From Chloracidobacterium sp. (GTDB lineage: Bacteria > Acidobacteriota > Blastocatellia > Pyrinomonadales > Pyrinomonadaceae): 64,000 nt of DNA. The translations under genes and the position numbers were made by a program. A model generated the notes under the pieces. It saw only the letters and a program-made list of their open reading frames with translations. It made no database searches and was not told the DNA's origin. The DNA lies in assembly GCA_016716365.1 (NCBI GenBank), contig JADJWM010000018.1, forward strand, positions 930,001 through 994,000, given 5' to 3'. Shown one piece after another: positions 27,176-35,266 of the stretch. Each line of letters starts with the position of its first letter. Position 1 is the first letter of the stretch.

Positions 27176-27985
27176 CTAACGGGTCCGCTGTTTCGGATCA
27201 AGGTATTCCCTTAGGCCGTCGCCTATGAAATTGAAGGCAAGCACGGTCAATGCAATGGCGACGCCGGGAAAGAAAAGAACGTGCGGCGTGATGCTGAAGT
27301 ATTGGCGTGCTTCTTCGATCATCGTGCCCCAACTGGGGGCGGGCGGCGGGATGCCCAGGCCGAGAAACGAAAGCGACGCCTCGGACAGAACCGCTCCGGC
27401 CATCCCAAGCGAGGCCTGAACGATCAGGGGCTGGATCGCGTTCGGCAAAATGTGCGAAAAGAGGATCCGCATATTACCCGCTCCCAGGGCCCTGGCCGCC
27501 TGCACGAAATCATATTCGCGCACTTTCAACACCTGGCCGCGCATGACGCGTGCGTAACCGACCCATCCAATGATGCAAAGTGCCAGGATCAGCTTCCCGA
27601 GGCCTGCGCCCAGAAACGCGACCAGCGCGATAGCGAGGAGCAGCCCCGGAAAAGCGAGGAATACGTTAAATAGATACCCAGAGAGAAATTTGTCGATCCA
27701 GCCGCCGTAGAATCCCGCTATCGATCCGATCAGGATGCCGATCACGCCCGAAACCACTACGACCGTTATGCCGACCTGAAGCGAAATTCGAGCGCCGAAA
27801 ACGATGCGCGAATAGATGTCGCGTCCGAGCCCGTCGGTCCCGAACCAATGCTCGGCGGAGGGCATCGCAAACCGCATCTCGAGGTTCTGCGTCCCGACGT
27901 CGTGGGTCGCAAGAAGCGGAGCAAAGATCGCAACCAGCACGACGATGGATGCGATCACGATCCCGATGTAGGTCAGACGATTCAT
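27176..27985 (-). CDS. peptide-type ABC transporter permease (DppC/OppC family)
   Basis: The 269-residue inner-membrane protein has the family N-terminal helix and the conserved HWFGTDGLGRDIYSRIVFGARISLQVG segment. It then has five more hydrophobic segments and the coupling loop EASLSFLGLGIPPPAPSWGTMI. It should form a heterodimeric channel with the adjacent DppB-type permease. No binding protein or ATPase is encoded nearby, so they must be supplied from elsewhere. Its stop codon is two bases from the start of pxpB. This suggests import of peptides, perhaps pyroglutamyl peptides, feeding the 5-oxoprolinase; that link is inference from gene order. Confidence 0.92.
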   Translation of the reverse strand: MNRLTYIGIVIASIVVLVAIFAPLLATHDVGTQNLEMRFAMPSAEHWFGTDGLGRDIYSRIVFGARISLQVGITVVVVSGVIGILIGSIAGFYGGWIDKFLSGYLFNVFLAFPGLLLAIALVAFLGAGLGKLILALCIIGWVGYARVMRGQVLKVREYDFVQAARALGAGNMRILFSHILPNAIQPLIVQASLGMAGAVLSEASLSFLGLGIPPPAPSWGTMIEEARQYFSITPHVLFFPGVAIALTVLAFNFIGDGLREYLDPKQRTR

Positions 27986-28023
27986 CGAAAGTCAGTCATC
28001 GGACGGCACGTTGCCATCCCGAT

Positions 28024-29004
28024 TCACGAAAGCCGGATCCGCGGGTCGAGCCAGCGGTAAACAAGGTCAGTCAGCGTGTTAGCAATGATAAAGGTGATAC
28101 TGATCACCAAAACGCAGCCCTGGACGAGCCGGTAATCTAGCTTTCTGATGCCGTCGTCCAGTAAAAGGAGCCCCAGCCCCTGCCAGCTGAAGATCTTCTC
28201 AGTGATGATCGCCCCGGCAAGCAAAACACCAAGCTGGAGTCCGAGGACAGTCACGACGGGAATCAGGCCGTTCTTAAGGACATGCTTGTACACGACCTTT
28301 CTTTCGCTCAGGCCTTTCGCCCTTGCCGTCCGAACGTAATCTTCGCCAAGTTCTTCGATCACGCTGGAGCGGACCATGCGGGTTAGGATCGCCGAAAGGG
28401 CGGCCCCAAGCGTCACTGCGGGCAGAATTATGTCCTCGGGATAGAGGCTCCCCGTCGGCGAGAACCAGCCGAGCCGGACCGCGAAAACATAGACCAGGAA
28501 CGGACCCACGACGAACGTCGGGAGCGAGATACCGAGAAGGGCGACAAAGGACGCTATATTATCGACGATCCCGTTCTTGTTGGTGCCGGCTAGCACGCCG
28601 AGCGGGATGGCGATCCCGATCGCAACGAGCATAGCGGCGAGAGCGAGCTTGATCGTCGAAGGGTACCGTTCAAGTATCAAGTCCAGAACGGGGCGGTCCG
28701 TGCGGAACGACGTGCCGAGGTCGCCCTTAAGAAGGCCCGTCCAATAGTCCAGATAGCGGTTATCCGCGCCGTTCCAAACGAACCCGGACTCGGCCGAATA
28801 TGAAAAGAAAAAGGCCGGCCGGTCGAGCCCGTGCTTGCGGTTAAAGTTGTCGATCTGCTCCGCCGTCGCGGTCTCGCCGAGGATCGTCATCGCCGGCGAG
28901 CCGGGGACGAGTTCGATCAGCACCGTGACAAGCGATACGACGGTCCAGATCACGAGCAGCATCAGGGCGGCTTGCCGGATGAGATTCAGTAGCTTGTACT
29001 TCAT
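28024..29004 (-). CDS. peptide-type ABC transporter permease (DppB/OppB family)
   Basis: The 326-residue product has an N-terminal helix and the periplasmic SPAMTILGETATAEQIDNFNRKHGLDRP loop typical of DppB. It then has YWTGLLKGDLGTSF, five further hydrophobic segments and the coupling region AIITEKIFSWQGLGLLLLDDGI. It is the first gene of an apparent operon, with a candidate promoter just upstream, and the DppC-type partner follows after 38 bases. Length and motif order are normal. Related families carry dipeptides, oligopeptides, nickel or glutathione; the pxp genes downstream make a peptide or pyroglutamate source plausible. Confidence 0.92.
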   Translation of the reverse strand: MKYKLLNLIRQAALMLLVIWTVVSLVTVLIELVPGSPAMTILGETATAEQIDNFNRKHGLDRPAFFFSYSAESGFVWNGADNRYLDYWTGLLKGDLGTSFRTDRPVLDLILERYPSTIKLALAAMLVAIGIAIPLGVLAGTNKNGIVDNIASFVALLGISLPTFVVGPFLVYVFAVRLGWFSPTGSLYPEDIILPAVTLGAALSAILTRMVRSSVIEELGEDYVRTARAKGLSERKVVYKHVLKNGLIPVVTVLGLQLGVLLAGAIITEKIFSWQGLGLLLLDDGIRKLDYRLVQGCVLVISITFIIANTLTDLVYRWLDPRIRLS

Positions 29005-29027
29005 CGTTTGGGACGCAGGCGGTTAAA

Positions 29028-29056
29028 ATTTTAGCCTTTCGGGATGCCTATCACAA
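29028..29056 (-). promoter_or_regulatory. candidate promoter of the permease-pxp operon
   Basis: On the minus strand TTGTGA (29056-29051) and TAAAAT (29033-29028) are 17 bases apart. The -10 matches five of six consensus bases. Transcription would start about 16 bases before the first ATG. Confidence 0.5.
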
Positions 29057-29155
29057 ACGCCCGCATCCGGCGTTCTTCACACGGCCAGGCGAGACTGTCG
29101 CTCGCTCGTCGGGCACATTGCGTACGGCCCGGAGAGTCCTCCGTTCTTTCGTGCA

Positions 29156-29881
29156 TCACGCGCGGATGCCGGTGTGGATCGCGGCAATACCGCCGGAGAG
29201 ATTCCGGTAGCTGACGTCGCGGAACCCGGCCGCTTCCATTTGTCTTTCTAGCTCCTTTTGGGCCGGGAACCTAGAGACGGAATCGGGCAAATAGTCATAA
29301 GCTCCCCGCGAACCGCTTACAAGGCCCCCGATCCGCGGCAGGATCCGCGTGAAATAGAACCGGAAGAGGCCGCGGAAGCCGGGAATGACCGGGCTCGAGA
29401 ATTCAAGGACCACCAATTTGCCGCCGGGCTTCAGGACCCGATGAAGCTCGGCCAGGCCGCCGCAAAGGTTCGAGAGGTTTCTCAATCCGAAGGCGATCGT
29501 GACCGCGTCGAAGCTCCCGTCCGCGAAAGAAAGCTGCATCGCGTCGCCCTCGATGTAGGGAATCGACAACCCGGCACGGCCGGTCTTTGAGGCGGCAAGG
29601 TCGAGCATCGGGCGGCAAAAATCGGCCCCGCAGATCCTTGCGCTCGCGTGCGAGCCGAGTTCGATCGCGAGATCGCCGGTCCCGCAGGCAACATCCAGCA
29701 CGATCGCATTGGGGTCGGCGAGGACCTGTGAGAGTTCTTTTCGGACGAGGCTCCGCCAGCGTTTGTCTATGTTGGCCGAAAGAAGGTGGTTGAGCAGGTC
29801 ATACCGGCCGGCAATGCCGGAAAACATTTCACGGACGGCCCTTGAATGTTCGGCTTCGCCGGCGGTTCGTTCGATCGGCAT
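29156..29881 (-). CDS. ubiE: demethylmenaquinone/ubiquinone methyltransferase UbiE/MenG
   Basis: The predicted 241-residue enzyme is a class I SAM-dependent methyltransferase. Family features are VREMFSGIAGRYDLLNHLLS, the SAM loop VLDVACGTGDLAIELG, ADFCRPMLDLA, the family-specific TIAFGLRNLSN, and LHRVLKPGGKLVVLEFSSP. It methylates the quinone ring in menaquinone (or ubiquinone) synthesis, and in this group menaquinone is likely. I place the start at 29881 (MPIERTAGEAEHSRAV), five bases after the stop of the upstream gene. A longer frame to 29950 would overlap that gene. Whether menG is the better symbol depends on the quinone used. Confidence 0.93.
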   Translation of the reverse strand: MPIERTAGEAEHSRAVREMFSGIAGRYDLLNHLLSANIDKRWRSLVRKELSQVLADPNAIVLDVACGTGDLAIELGSHASARICGADFCRPMLDLAASKTGRAGLSIPYIEGDAMQLSFADGSFDAVTIAFGLRNLSNLCGGLAELHRVLKPGGKLVVLEFSSPVIPGFRGLFRFYFTRILPRIGGLVSGSRGAYDYLPDSVSRFPAQKELERQMEAAGFRDVSYRNLSGGIAAIHTGIRA

Positions 29882-29885
29882 CGGT

Positions 29886-31169
29886 TCAATTATCGTTGGC
29901 GGAGGGCCTGACGCGGACGAAGGCGAGCGGCTCTTTCTGAAGCCGGGCAAGCACCCGCTGCACGTCAGCAGGCTTTACCCCGGCCGCCTTTTCATATTCC
30001 TTACCGGCCGGCCCGGTCTTGTATGTATCCGCGTCCAGCCAAAGCTCGGCCGTATCGAAGCGCGAAAGTTCCGAAAGGACCTCACGGTGGGCGGCATCGA
30101 ATTCCGAAGCCGAGACAGTTCCGCTAAGGACGTTCGCGGGAATCGATTCGGCCCAGCGATCGGCGGCCGACGGGCCGTTTCCGTTCCCGCCGGAAGGCTG
30201 CCAGCCGGACACGCCGAAAACGAAGGAGCCCGGCAGAACATGGGCCTCGCTTCGTACAAACGCAGTGCGGCCGTCCGATCCCTGAATGCGTTTCGCAAGG
30301 ATCTTTTCAAGCGCCAAGGCGGCGTAATAGTCGGAATCGCTCCGTGAGACACCCCTGCCGGCAAACCGAAGTTCATTCGCGCCGGCCCCGGGAACTTCGA
30401 CCACCTCGACCGCCCTGGCCGGCGGGTCGGGCTGGCGAAAGGTCGACGGGATCTTCTTGTCGGCTTTAAGCCATGAGCCCAGGTATCGGCGGGATGCGCG
30501 AAACGCAAGTGCGGGATCGACCTTCCCCTCGATCGAAAGGGTCGCATTGTCCGCGGTCAGAAGCCGGTCCTTGGCGAACCTCAGATCCGCGAAATCGATC
30601 GCCTCCAACGTCTCGCGTGTTCCAAGGATCGGGCGTCCGTAGGGAAAAGTCCCGAACAGCCGGCGAGCGATGGCTCGGTCAGCGATGTAGCCGGGATCGC
30701 CCTCGACTTCTTTCAGCTGTTCGAGCACCGCGGCCCGCAGTCCGGACGTTGCATCTTTTCCGATCTCGGGTCCCAGTATCGACTGAGAGAGCGTTTCGAG
30801 CACGGTCAGGAACTCATCGTTCCGTGCGCGGGCCGTTACCTGGATGTAATCGTAATTGCAGTCGATCTCGAGCCCGCCGCCGAGTTCCTCGAAAAATTCT
30901 CTCGATTCCTTCGTCGGGAAAAAGCCTTCGGAGAGCATCTTCATGACGCCTTCCTTGCCCTGCGGGTCAAATGCCGAGCCGCCGTGAATTCGCAATTTGA
31001 CGGTCACCGTTTCGGACGAAGGCAGGTTCCAGATCAGCACCTTCAGGCCGTTGAGAAGTTTCTCTTGCCGCGGTGCCGGTGACGTCTTCTGAGCGTTGAC
31101 CGCGGCCGCGGTCATCAGCATGGCCGAGAGAACAACGAGATGCAAAAAACTTTTCTTTATCAATAACAT
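29886..31169 (-). CDS. M16 peptidase-like protein lacking the zinc motif
   Basis: The 427-residue protein has a signal peptide (about residues 1-26, ending near VNAQ) and two M16-like halves. It begins LLNGLKVLIWNLPSSETVTVKLRIHGGSAFDP, the usual opening of the family. The zinc and catalytic HxxEH motif that should follow is replaced by KEGVMKMLSEGFF, so it cannot be a normal metalloprotease. Other M16 relatives without HxxEH act as the non-catalytic partner of an active subunit. Here the downstream neighbour is ubiE and no active partner is adjacent. It may bind peptides in the periplasm. Confidence 0.8.
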   Translation of the reverse strand: MLLIKKSFLHLVVLSAMLMTAAAVNAQKTSPAPRQEKLLNGLKVLIWNLPSSETVTVKLRIHGGSAFDPQGKEGVMKMLSEGFFPTKESREFFEELGGGLEIDCNYDYIQVTARARNDEFLTVLETLSQSILGPEIGKDATSGLRAAVLEQLKEVEGDPGYIADRAIARRLFGTFPYGRPILGTRETLEAIDFADLRFAKDRLLTADNATLSIEGKVDPALAFRASRRYLGSWLKADKKIPSTFRQPDPPARAVEVVEVPGAGANELRFAGRGVSRSDSDYYAALALEKILAKRIQGSDGRTAFVRSEAHVLPGSFVFGVSGWQPSGGNGNGPSAADRWAESIPANVLSGTVSASEFDAAHREVLSELSRFDTAELWLDADTYKTGPAGKEYEKAAGVKPADVQRVLARLQKEPLAFVRVRPSANDN

Positions 31170-31544
31170 CGAATTTGCTTACAGGAAAAATGTTAACTTT
31201 TTTAGTTGCAAAACTCCATTGAAGTGTTGTCAGAAGGGTCCAGGCATTTTTCCGATCGGGCCGGATCCGTTCAAGGACGCCGCGATCGAATGGGCCGCGA
31301 TGGACCCGAGATCGTCCGGCCGCTAACCTTTTAGGCCATGCGGACAAACCGCATCGGCCGGAAAAAACTTTGATCTCAGTGGGCATCGCTGCCATACCGC
31401 ATAGCATCTATCTGAATTGAACAAGGCGGCCGCAGCGTGCGGAAATTTTTCTTGAAAATTGCATGGATCCCTTGAAATCGGGTTATAATCCAGTATTACC
31501 GGTAGCCCGGCATAGTCCGGATCGAATTTAGCGAGGCCGTAAAG
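31170..31544. other. divergent intergenic region with TonB-gene promoter
   Basis: No gene is seen in these 375 bases. They separate the divergent M16-like and TonB-like genes and must hold both promoters. The part near 31140-31215 is AT-rich, as expected for the minus-strand promoter, but I could not define boxes there. Confidence 0.5.
31459..31489 (+). promoter_or_regulatory. candidate promoter of the TonB-like gene
   Basis: A perfect TATAAT lies at 31484-31489, with a weak -35 TTGCAT at 31459-31464 (19-base spacer). The predicted leader is about 50 bases. Confidence 0.45.
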
Positions 31545-32933
31545 ATGGGAAAGATCGTAAAATTCTGCAGTACATGTGATGAGAGCTTCTCTTCGAAGTT
31601 CGGTTTTTGTCCTAATTGCGCAAATCCCCTTGAGACATTTGAATTGAATCCGGTCGAGGCGGCCGGACAGCCCGCTGATGAAACCCCGTTGGCCATCGAC
31701 GATGCTCCGTCGATGCGATCGGCGTCGGCTTCAGTTGGCGTGACCGAGCCGGTGCTCGAGATCCCCGAAGAGCCTGCGGCCGAGGCCGAGGCAAATATTG
31801 CCGATGAGGCCGCCGCACCGGTTTTTCCGGAGTACACCTACGTGGCTGAACCGCAGACGATCGAAGTTTCGAATGCCGATTTTATCGAAAGCGAAGCCGA
31901 AAGTATTGTTGAGGAAGAGGCCGAGGTAGATACGGTCTGGGCGGCTCCCCGAACCGAAGAGGTGGCCGCGGAGGCCTCTTATACCGGGACGGGTTTGCAT
32001 AACTACGAACCCGGTGCTTACACCAAAGAGGACGACGGCGGTTATTACGTAACCGTTATTCAGGAGAAGAACGTTCGCCAGCGGAACATGCTTCTTCTTG
32101 GTTCCTCGATCTTTATACTGACGGTCGCTGTCGGGGCGACGGTAATTTCTCTATTCCAGAAGGACCTCGGCGTCGGGGCGATCGGCGATGAACGTTCGCT
32201 TGCTCTTCTTCTGGACGACGTACCGATGCCGATCGAAGAAGAACCGAAGAAGGACAAGGATGATGACGGCGGTGGTGGCGGCGGCGGCGGTAAGGAAGAC
32301 CCCGAGCCCGTAAACCAGGGCGATCTGCCGGACCAGTCACCGAACCCGACGCGTCCTCCGGACCCGAAGATCCCAAGGCTCGAAAATCCGTCGCTCGAAC
32401 TTCCTCCGCCCCAAACGGAAGGCACGCGGAAGACCGAAAAGAATTTTGACCGCTGGGGTGATCCGAATTCACGATTCGGCAATCTATCGAGCGGGCCCGG
32501 CACCGGCGGCGGAATGGGCACAGGTGCGGGGACCGGAGCAGGCAGCGGACGCGGCACCGGTATGGGCAGCGGAACCGGCTCAGGCTCCGGAAGCGGATTT
32601 GGCGACGGTGACGGCCCTGGATCAGGGTCCGGCCGCGGCGCCCCGCCTCCGCCGAGGGTTGGAGTTACCTCACCGGTAAAGATCCTTTCAAAGCCGCAGG
32701 CGAAGTATAATGATGCCGGCCGCACGAATGGTGTGCAGGGAAGTGTTCGCCTCAAGGTGACCCTGCTTGCTAACGGGACCATCGGCTCGATCACACCGGT
32801 AACCAGATTGCCTCACGGCTTGACCGAACAGGCGATCGCCGCAGCCCGGCAGATCCGTTTCGAACCGGCGAAGCAGAACGGCATCCCGGTGTCACGGACC
32901 GTGACCATCGATTACACTTTCAGCATCTACTAG
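31545..32933 (+). CDS. TonB-like energy transducer with N-terminal zinc ribbon
   Basis: The 462-residue protein has three parts. Residues 1-25 form a zinc ribbon with Cys8, Cys11, Cys22 and Cys25 (FCSTCDESF and FGFCPNC). An acidic, Ala/Glu-rich stretch then leads to a single transmembrane helix at about 181-205. After it come a Pro/Gly/Ser-rich periplasmic spacer (including GSG- and GTG-type runs) and a TonB C-terminal domain at about 365-462 (VQGSVRLKVTLLANGTIGSI, AIAAARQIRFEPAKQNG). TonB proteins transmit proton-motive energy to outer-membrane receptors. The cytoplasmic zinc ribbon is unusual and suggests an added regulatory or protein-binding role. No ExbB or ExbD is adjacent. Confidence 0.88.
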   Translation: MGKIVKFCSTCDESFSSKFGFCPNCANPLETFELNPVEAAGQPADETPLAIDDAPSMRSASASVGVTEPVLEIPEEPAAEAEANIADEAAAPVFPEYTYVAEPQTIEVSNADFIESEAESIVEEEAEVDTVWAAPRTEEVAAEASYTGTGLHNYEPGAYTKEDDGGYYVTVIQEKNVRQRNMLLLGSSIFILTVAVGATVISLFQKDLGVGAIGDERSLALLLDDVPMPIEEEPKKDKDDDGGGGGGGGKEDPEPVNQGDLPDQSPNPTRPPDPKIPRLENPSLELPPPQTEGTRKTEKNFDRWGDPNSRFGNLSSGPGTGGGMGTGAGTGAGSGRGTGMGSGTGSGSGSGFGDGDGPGSGSGRGAPPPPRVGVTSPVKILSKPQAKYNDAGRTNGVQGSVRLKVTLLANGTIGSITPVTRLPHGLTEQAIAAARQIRFEPAKQNGIPVSRTVTIDYTFSIY

Positions 32934-32965
32934 GCAAAGGCAGCTAATTGCCGAAAGACAAATTT

Positions 32966-32990
32966 GGGCCCCTATCGGGGCCCGTTCTTC
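32966..32990. terminator. GC hairpin between convergent genes
   Basis: GGGCCCC at 32966-32972 pairs with GGGGCCC at 32977-32983 across TATC. It lies between two convergent stop codons. The following sequence GTTCTTCGTTC is only modestly T-rich, so it may be a weak terminator. Confidence 0.5.
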
Positions 32991-33002
32991 GTTCAGGGGA
33001 CG

Positions 33003-33386
33003 TCAGATCGAGTCGTCGGACGCCTTCGATCCCTCGTCCAGCTCAAATCGTTCGCGGTCGCGCCTTTCCATCTTCCCGATAATATCCAGCGTTTCGTTAT
33101 CTTGAAAGTCCAGACCCATCGCATGAGCATTTTCCTCAACGTCGGACTGATCGGGGGTCGGGTTGTGGCCAAATACCGATTCGGAGCCCGAGCTGTTGAC
33201 CTCTTCCCAATCGGCGTCGATGTCTCCGCCGGAATCGGCAGGCGAAGCGGCGTGATTCTCTGAAAGCCTCTCGAACAACTCGCCGGGGGCCTTCGGAGTA
33301 TGAGCGATCTCGTCCTCGATGAACTCCTTCATTTTCGGGTCGGCCGGGGACTCTTTCTCGTAAAACTCAAGTTCCTTTCCCTTCAT
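33003..33386 (-). CDS. small acidic conserved protein, DUF6335-like
   Basis: The 127-residue, highly acidic, apparently soluble protein has no signal peptide or membrane segment. The region SGGDIDADWEEVNSSGSE followed by NPTPDQSDVEENAHAMGL and the tail KMERRDRERFELDEGS resembles the DUF6335 family seen mostly in cyanobacteria. That assignment is from memory of the pattern. Function unknown. The start has a clear ribosome binding site on the minus strand (GGGAGG, about 9 bases upstream). An extreme poly-G tract lies roughly 110 bases upstream of its start. Confidence 0.7.
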   Translation of the reverse strand: MKGKELEFYEKESPADPKMKEFIEDEIAHTPKAPGELFERLSENHAASPADSGGDIDADWEEVNSSGSESVFGHNPTPDQSDVEENAHAMGLDFQDNETLDIIGKMERRDRERFELDEGSKASDDSI

Positions 33387-33483
33387 CGCAGGATCCTCCC
33401 TTCTTGCTATCTTTGACCTCAGAATAGCATATTCGAGAGGTGCCAGGAACAGTAGAATTTGGCCCGATCCGGGAGAAAATTTG

Positions 33484-33517
33484 GGGGGGTGCCTCGAGGG
33501 GGGGGGGGGGGGGGGGG
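33484..33517. repeat. poly-G tracts (7 G, then 20 G)
   Basis: A run of seven G at 33483-33489 is followed by GTGCCTCGA-type spacer and then twenty consecutive G at 33498-33517. This is the longest homopolymer in the window. It sits between two minus-strand genes. It may be a slippage-prone tract or an assembly artefact. Confidence 0.9.
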
Positions 33518-33570
33518 CCGAAGCCGGGCCTTATTTTTGGGTGGGGCCGCACGGGTGAGAGCCGGCGGCT

Positions 33571-33843
33571 TTAGATAAAAACGACGGTTTGGAAGGACGG
33601 GATCTCGAAGCGTTTGCGGCAACGCATGTTCTTACACATCAACTGGTCATCCACCCGGACCATGTAATCCCGGGACTTCTCGAAGCGGGCACGGTCGTCG
33701 CGGCCCAGGTTCTTTGGAACGTTCTTTTTCTTGCGGCGGGTCAGCCACCGGATGTCGTATTCGTTTCGTTCGCGGCAATGCGGGCACACGAATGCCGCCT
33801 TCTTGATCTCCTGCCGTTCGTCGAAAATATCACGCTCGTGCAT
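33571..33843 (-). CDS. small zinc-ribbon-like hypothetical protein
   Basis: The 90-residue basic protein has two cysteine pairs, FVCPHCRERN near residue 20 and MCKNMRC near 70. They could bind one zinc ion, with a basic helix between them (RKKKNVPKNLGRDDR). No membrane or export signal is visible. I do not recognise a named family. The spacing and strand agree with neighbouring minus-strand genes, and codon use is normal. A nucleic-acid or protein-binding role is possible but unproven. Confidence 0.65.
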   Translation of the reverse strand: MHERDIFDERQEIKKAAFVCPHCRERNEYDIRWLTRRKKKNVPKNLGRDDRARFEKSRDYMVRVDDQLMCKNMRCRKRFEIPSFQTVVFI

Positions 33844-33922
33844 ACAGCTTATTCTAACTTTTTTGGCGTTGCCGCGTCAGCGGCCCGCCGGCCTCCAAGG
33901 CCGCGAAAAGAAACCGGCCGAT

Positions 33923-34243
33923 TCAGGCAGTCGACTCGTCGGTCCGGCCCTTATCCGCCAGTTTTCGGAGCAGTGCAAAACTGAATATGCCGGTGTCATG
34001 GCCGTCGCTGAAATGGAAGTTCAGGGCATACCGCCCGACGATAGACGTATGCCTGAACGTTATGTCCTCGGGGACCGAACCTTCGTCAAGCCTCTTTTCC
34101 CCGGTCCATTCATCGATACAGCCCGCGCACGGGCAGGACCGCCGGAGCGCGGCCGCCGTGTAGCCGGACGTCGGGCCGTCCGACCATTCGATCGTCAATT
34201 CGCTGGCGCTTTCCTCGATGATACGGGTGGGTTCGATCGCCAT
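33923..34243 (-). CDS. DUF971 family protein
   Basis: The 106-residue protein matches DUF971, the domain also found at the N-terminus of gamma-butyrobetaine hydroxylases. Features are LTIEWSDGPTSGYTAAALRRSCPCAGCIDEWTG with the conserved cysteine cluster, then VGRYALNFHFSDGHDTGIFSFALLRKL. Stand-alone members often accompany Mrp/ApbC iron-sulfur carriers, though none is seen here. The start at 34243 lies one base past the stop of the YtxJ-like gene. The product is cytoplasmic and its role unsettled. Confidence 0.85.
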   Translation of the reverse strand: MAIEPTRIIEESASELTIEWSDGPTSGYTAAALRRSCPCAGCIDEWTGEKRLDEGSVPEDITFRHTSIVGRYALNFHFSDGHDTGIFSFALLRKLADKGRTDESTA

Positions 34244-34244
34244 T

Positions 34245-34571
34245 CTATCCGTTAAGCAAAGTCTCGATCGCGGCGGGGTCGATCGCATAATGCGTCGCAT
34301 GATATATCGGCCGTCCGTCCTTGATGACGAAGACCTGGGGAGAATGGTGACGGTAACCGGTCAAGGCCTCGACCTCGTTTGAAACGTCGCGGTGAGCCTG
34401 GACGACCACCACGTGGATCTCGGTATTGATGGCCGATATCATCTCGTAGATATGCGCGCTGACGCCGCAGGCCGAACTGTGTTTGAACAAAAGCATCGGG
34501 GCCGAATGAGATGCCGAAAAAACGTCATTCAGACGCTGTAGCGAGTCGATCTGGTTTATGCGTGAAGCCAT
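34245..34571 (-). CDS. YtxJ-like monothiol thioredoxin-fold protein
   Basis: The 108-residue protein resembles YtxJ/DUF2847, a bacillithiol-system redox protein. It has LLFKHSSACGVSAHIYEM with a single cysteine in the CGVS active-site position. VVVVQAHRDVSNEVEALTGYRHHSPQVFVIKDGRPIYHATHYAI follows, carrying the conserved cis-proline strand (HHSPQVFV). It may exchange thiols with bacillithiol or a related low-molecular-weight thiol. The ATG at 34571 shares its A with the TAA of the preceding gene (TAATG), and DUF971 follows after one base, so the three genes form a coupled unit. Confidence 0.85.
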   Translation of the reverse strand: MASRINQIDSLQRLNDVFSASHSAPMLLFKHSSACGVSAHIYEMISAINTEIHVVVVQAHRDVSNEVEALTGYRHHSPQVFVIKDGRPIYHATHYAIDPAAIETLLNG

Positions 34572-35266
34572 TAAAGTGTCGTTCCTGCCGGCCGAAGCGT
34601 GCCCGGAAAGATCTTGCGGTAGGCAACCACGTTGGCAGCGATGATCAAGGGTAATACGAGATAAATGCCAATACAAAGCATTAGGTAACCGACGATCGCG
34701 ACGAGGAAGCCTACACCAAAGAGCCCCGCGACACCGGCAAGATTTGCCCAAACCGCCCGGGCGCTGGTCTTGATCGATTCGATCGCAGACATTTTCTTGT
34801 CCACTATTAGCGGAAACGCGAACAGCAGAAGGGTGTGCAGGCAGACCATGATCACCGCGAAAACAAGCTCGACGGCGAGAATTCCGGCTATCGTCGCTAT
34901 AAGTTCACTCTGGCCCATTCGCGGCCCGGCCATCGTCAGGACGATCATCGGGATGTACATCGTGAAGATCACGATAAATACCGGCACCATGATGATCGCC
35001 GATAGGATCAGGCTCGGCAGGAAGTAGTCGAAGCCCTTGAAGAGCTGCGCGAAATCGACCGGTGAACCCTCATATTTTTGAAGCAGGACGAGATAAATGC
35101 CGCACATCATCGGCCCGATCAGCACTATCGGGATGGCGCTCCCAATGAGCATCCCGACCAGCGTCACGGCAAGGACGAGCCCGAACTGGTCCTTGATCAT
35201 CTCCCAGGCTTCCTTATACGCTTCGACCGGTTTGACCACGCCGACGTTGAATTCCGTTTGCTGCAT
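34571..35266 (-). CDS. multi-pass membrane protein of unknown function
   Basis: The 231-residue protein has six or so hydrophobic segments: VLAVTLVGMLIGSAIPIVLIG, ILSAIIMVPVFIVIFTMYIPMIVL, a third around LVFAVIMVCLHTLLLFAFPLIV, and two near the C-terminus. Its N-terminal region VKPVEAYKEAWEMIKDQF resembles other DUF-type integral membrane proteins, but no function can be named. The start at 35266 has a good ribosome binding site (GGAGAG on the minus strand) that lies inside the end of glgP, with 53 bases of overlap. Its stop overlaps the ytxJ-like start. Confidence 0.75.
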   Translation of the reverse strand: MQQTEFNVGVVKPVEAYKEAWEMIKDQFGLVLAVTLVGMLIGSAIPIVLIGPMMCGIYLVLLQKYEGSPVDFAQLFKGFDYFLPSLILSAIIMVPVFIVIFTMYIPMIVLTMAGPRMGQSELIATIAGILAVELVFAVIMVCLHTLLLFAFPLIVDKKMSAIESIKTSARAVWANLAGVAGLFGVGFLVAIVGYLMLCIGIYLVLPLIIAANVVAYRKIFPGTLRPAGTTL

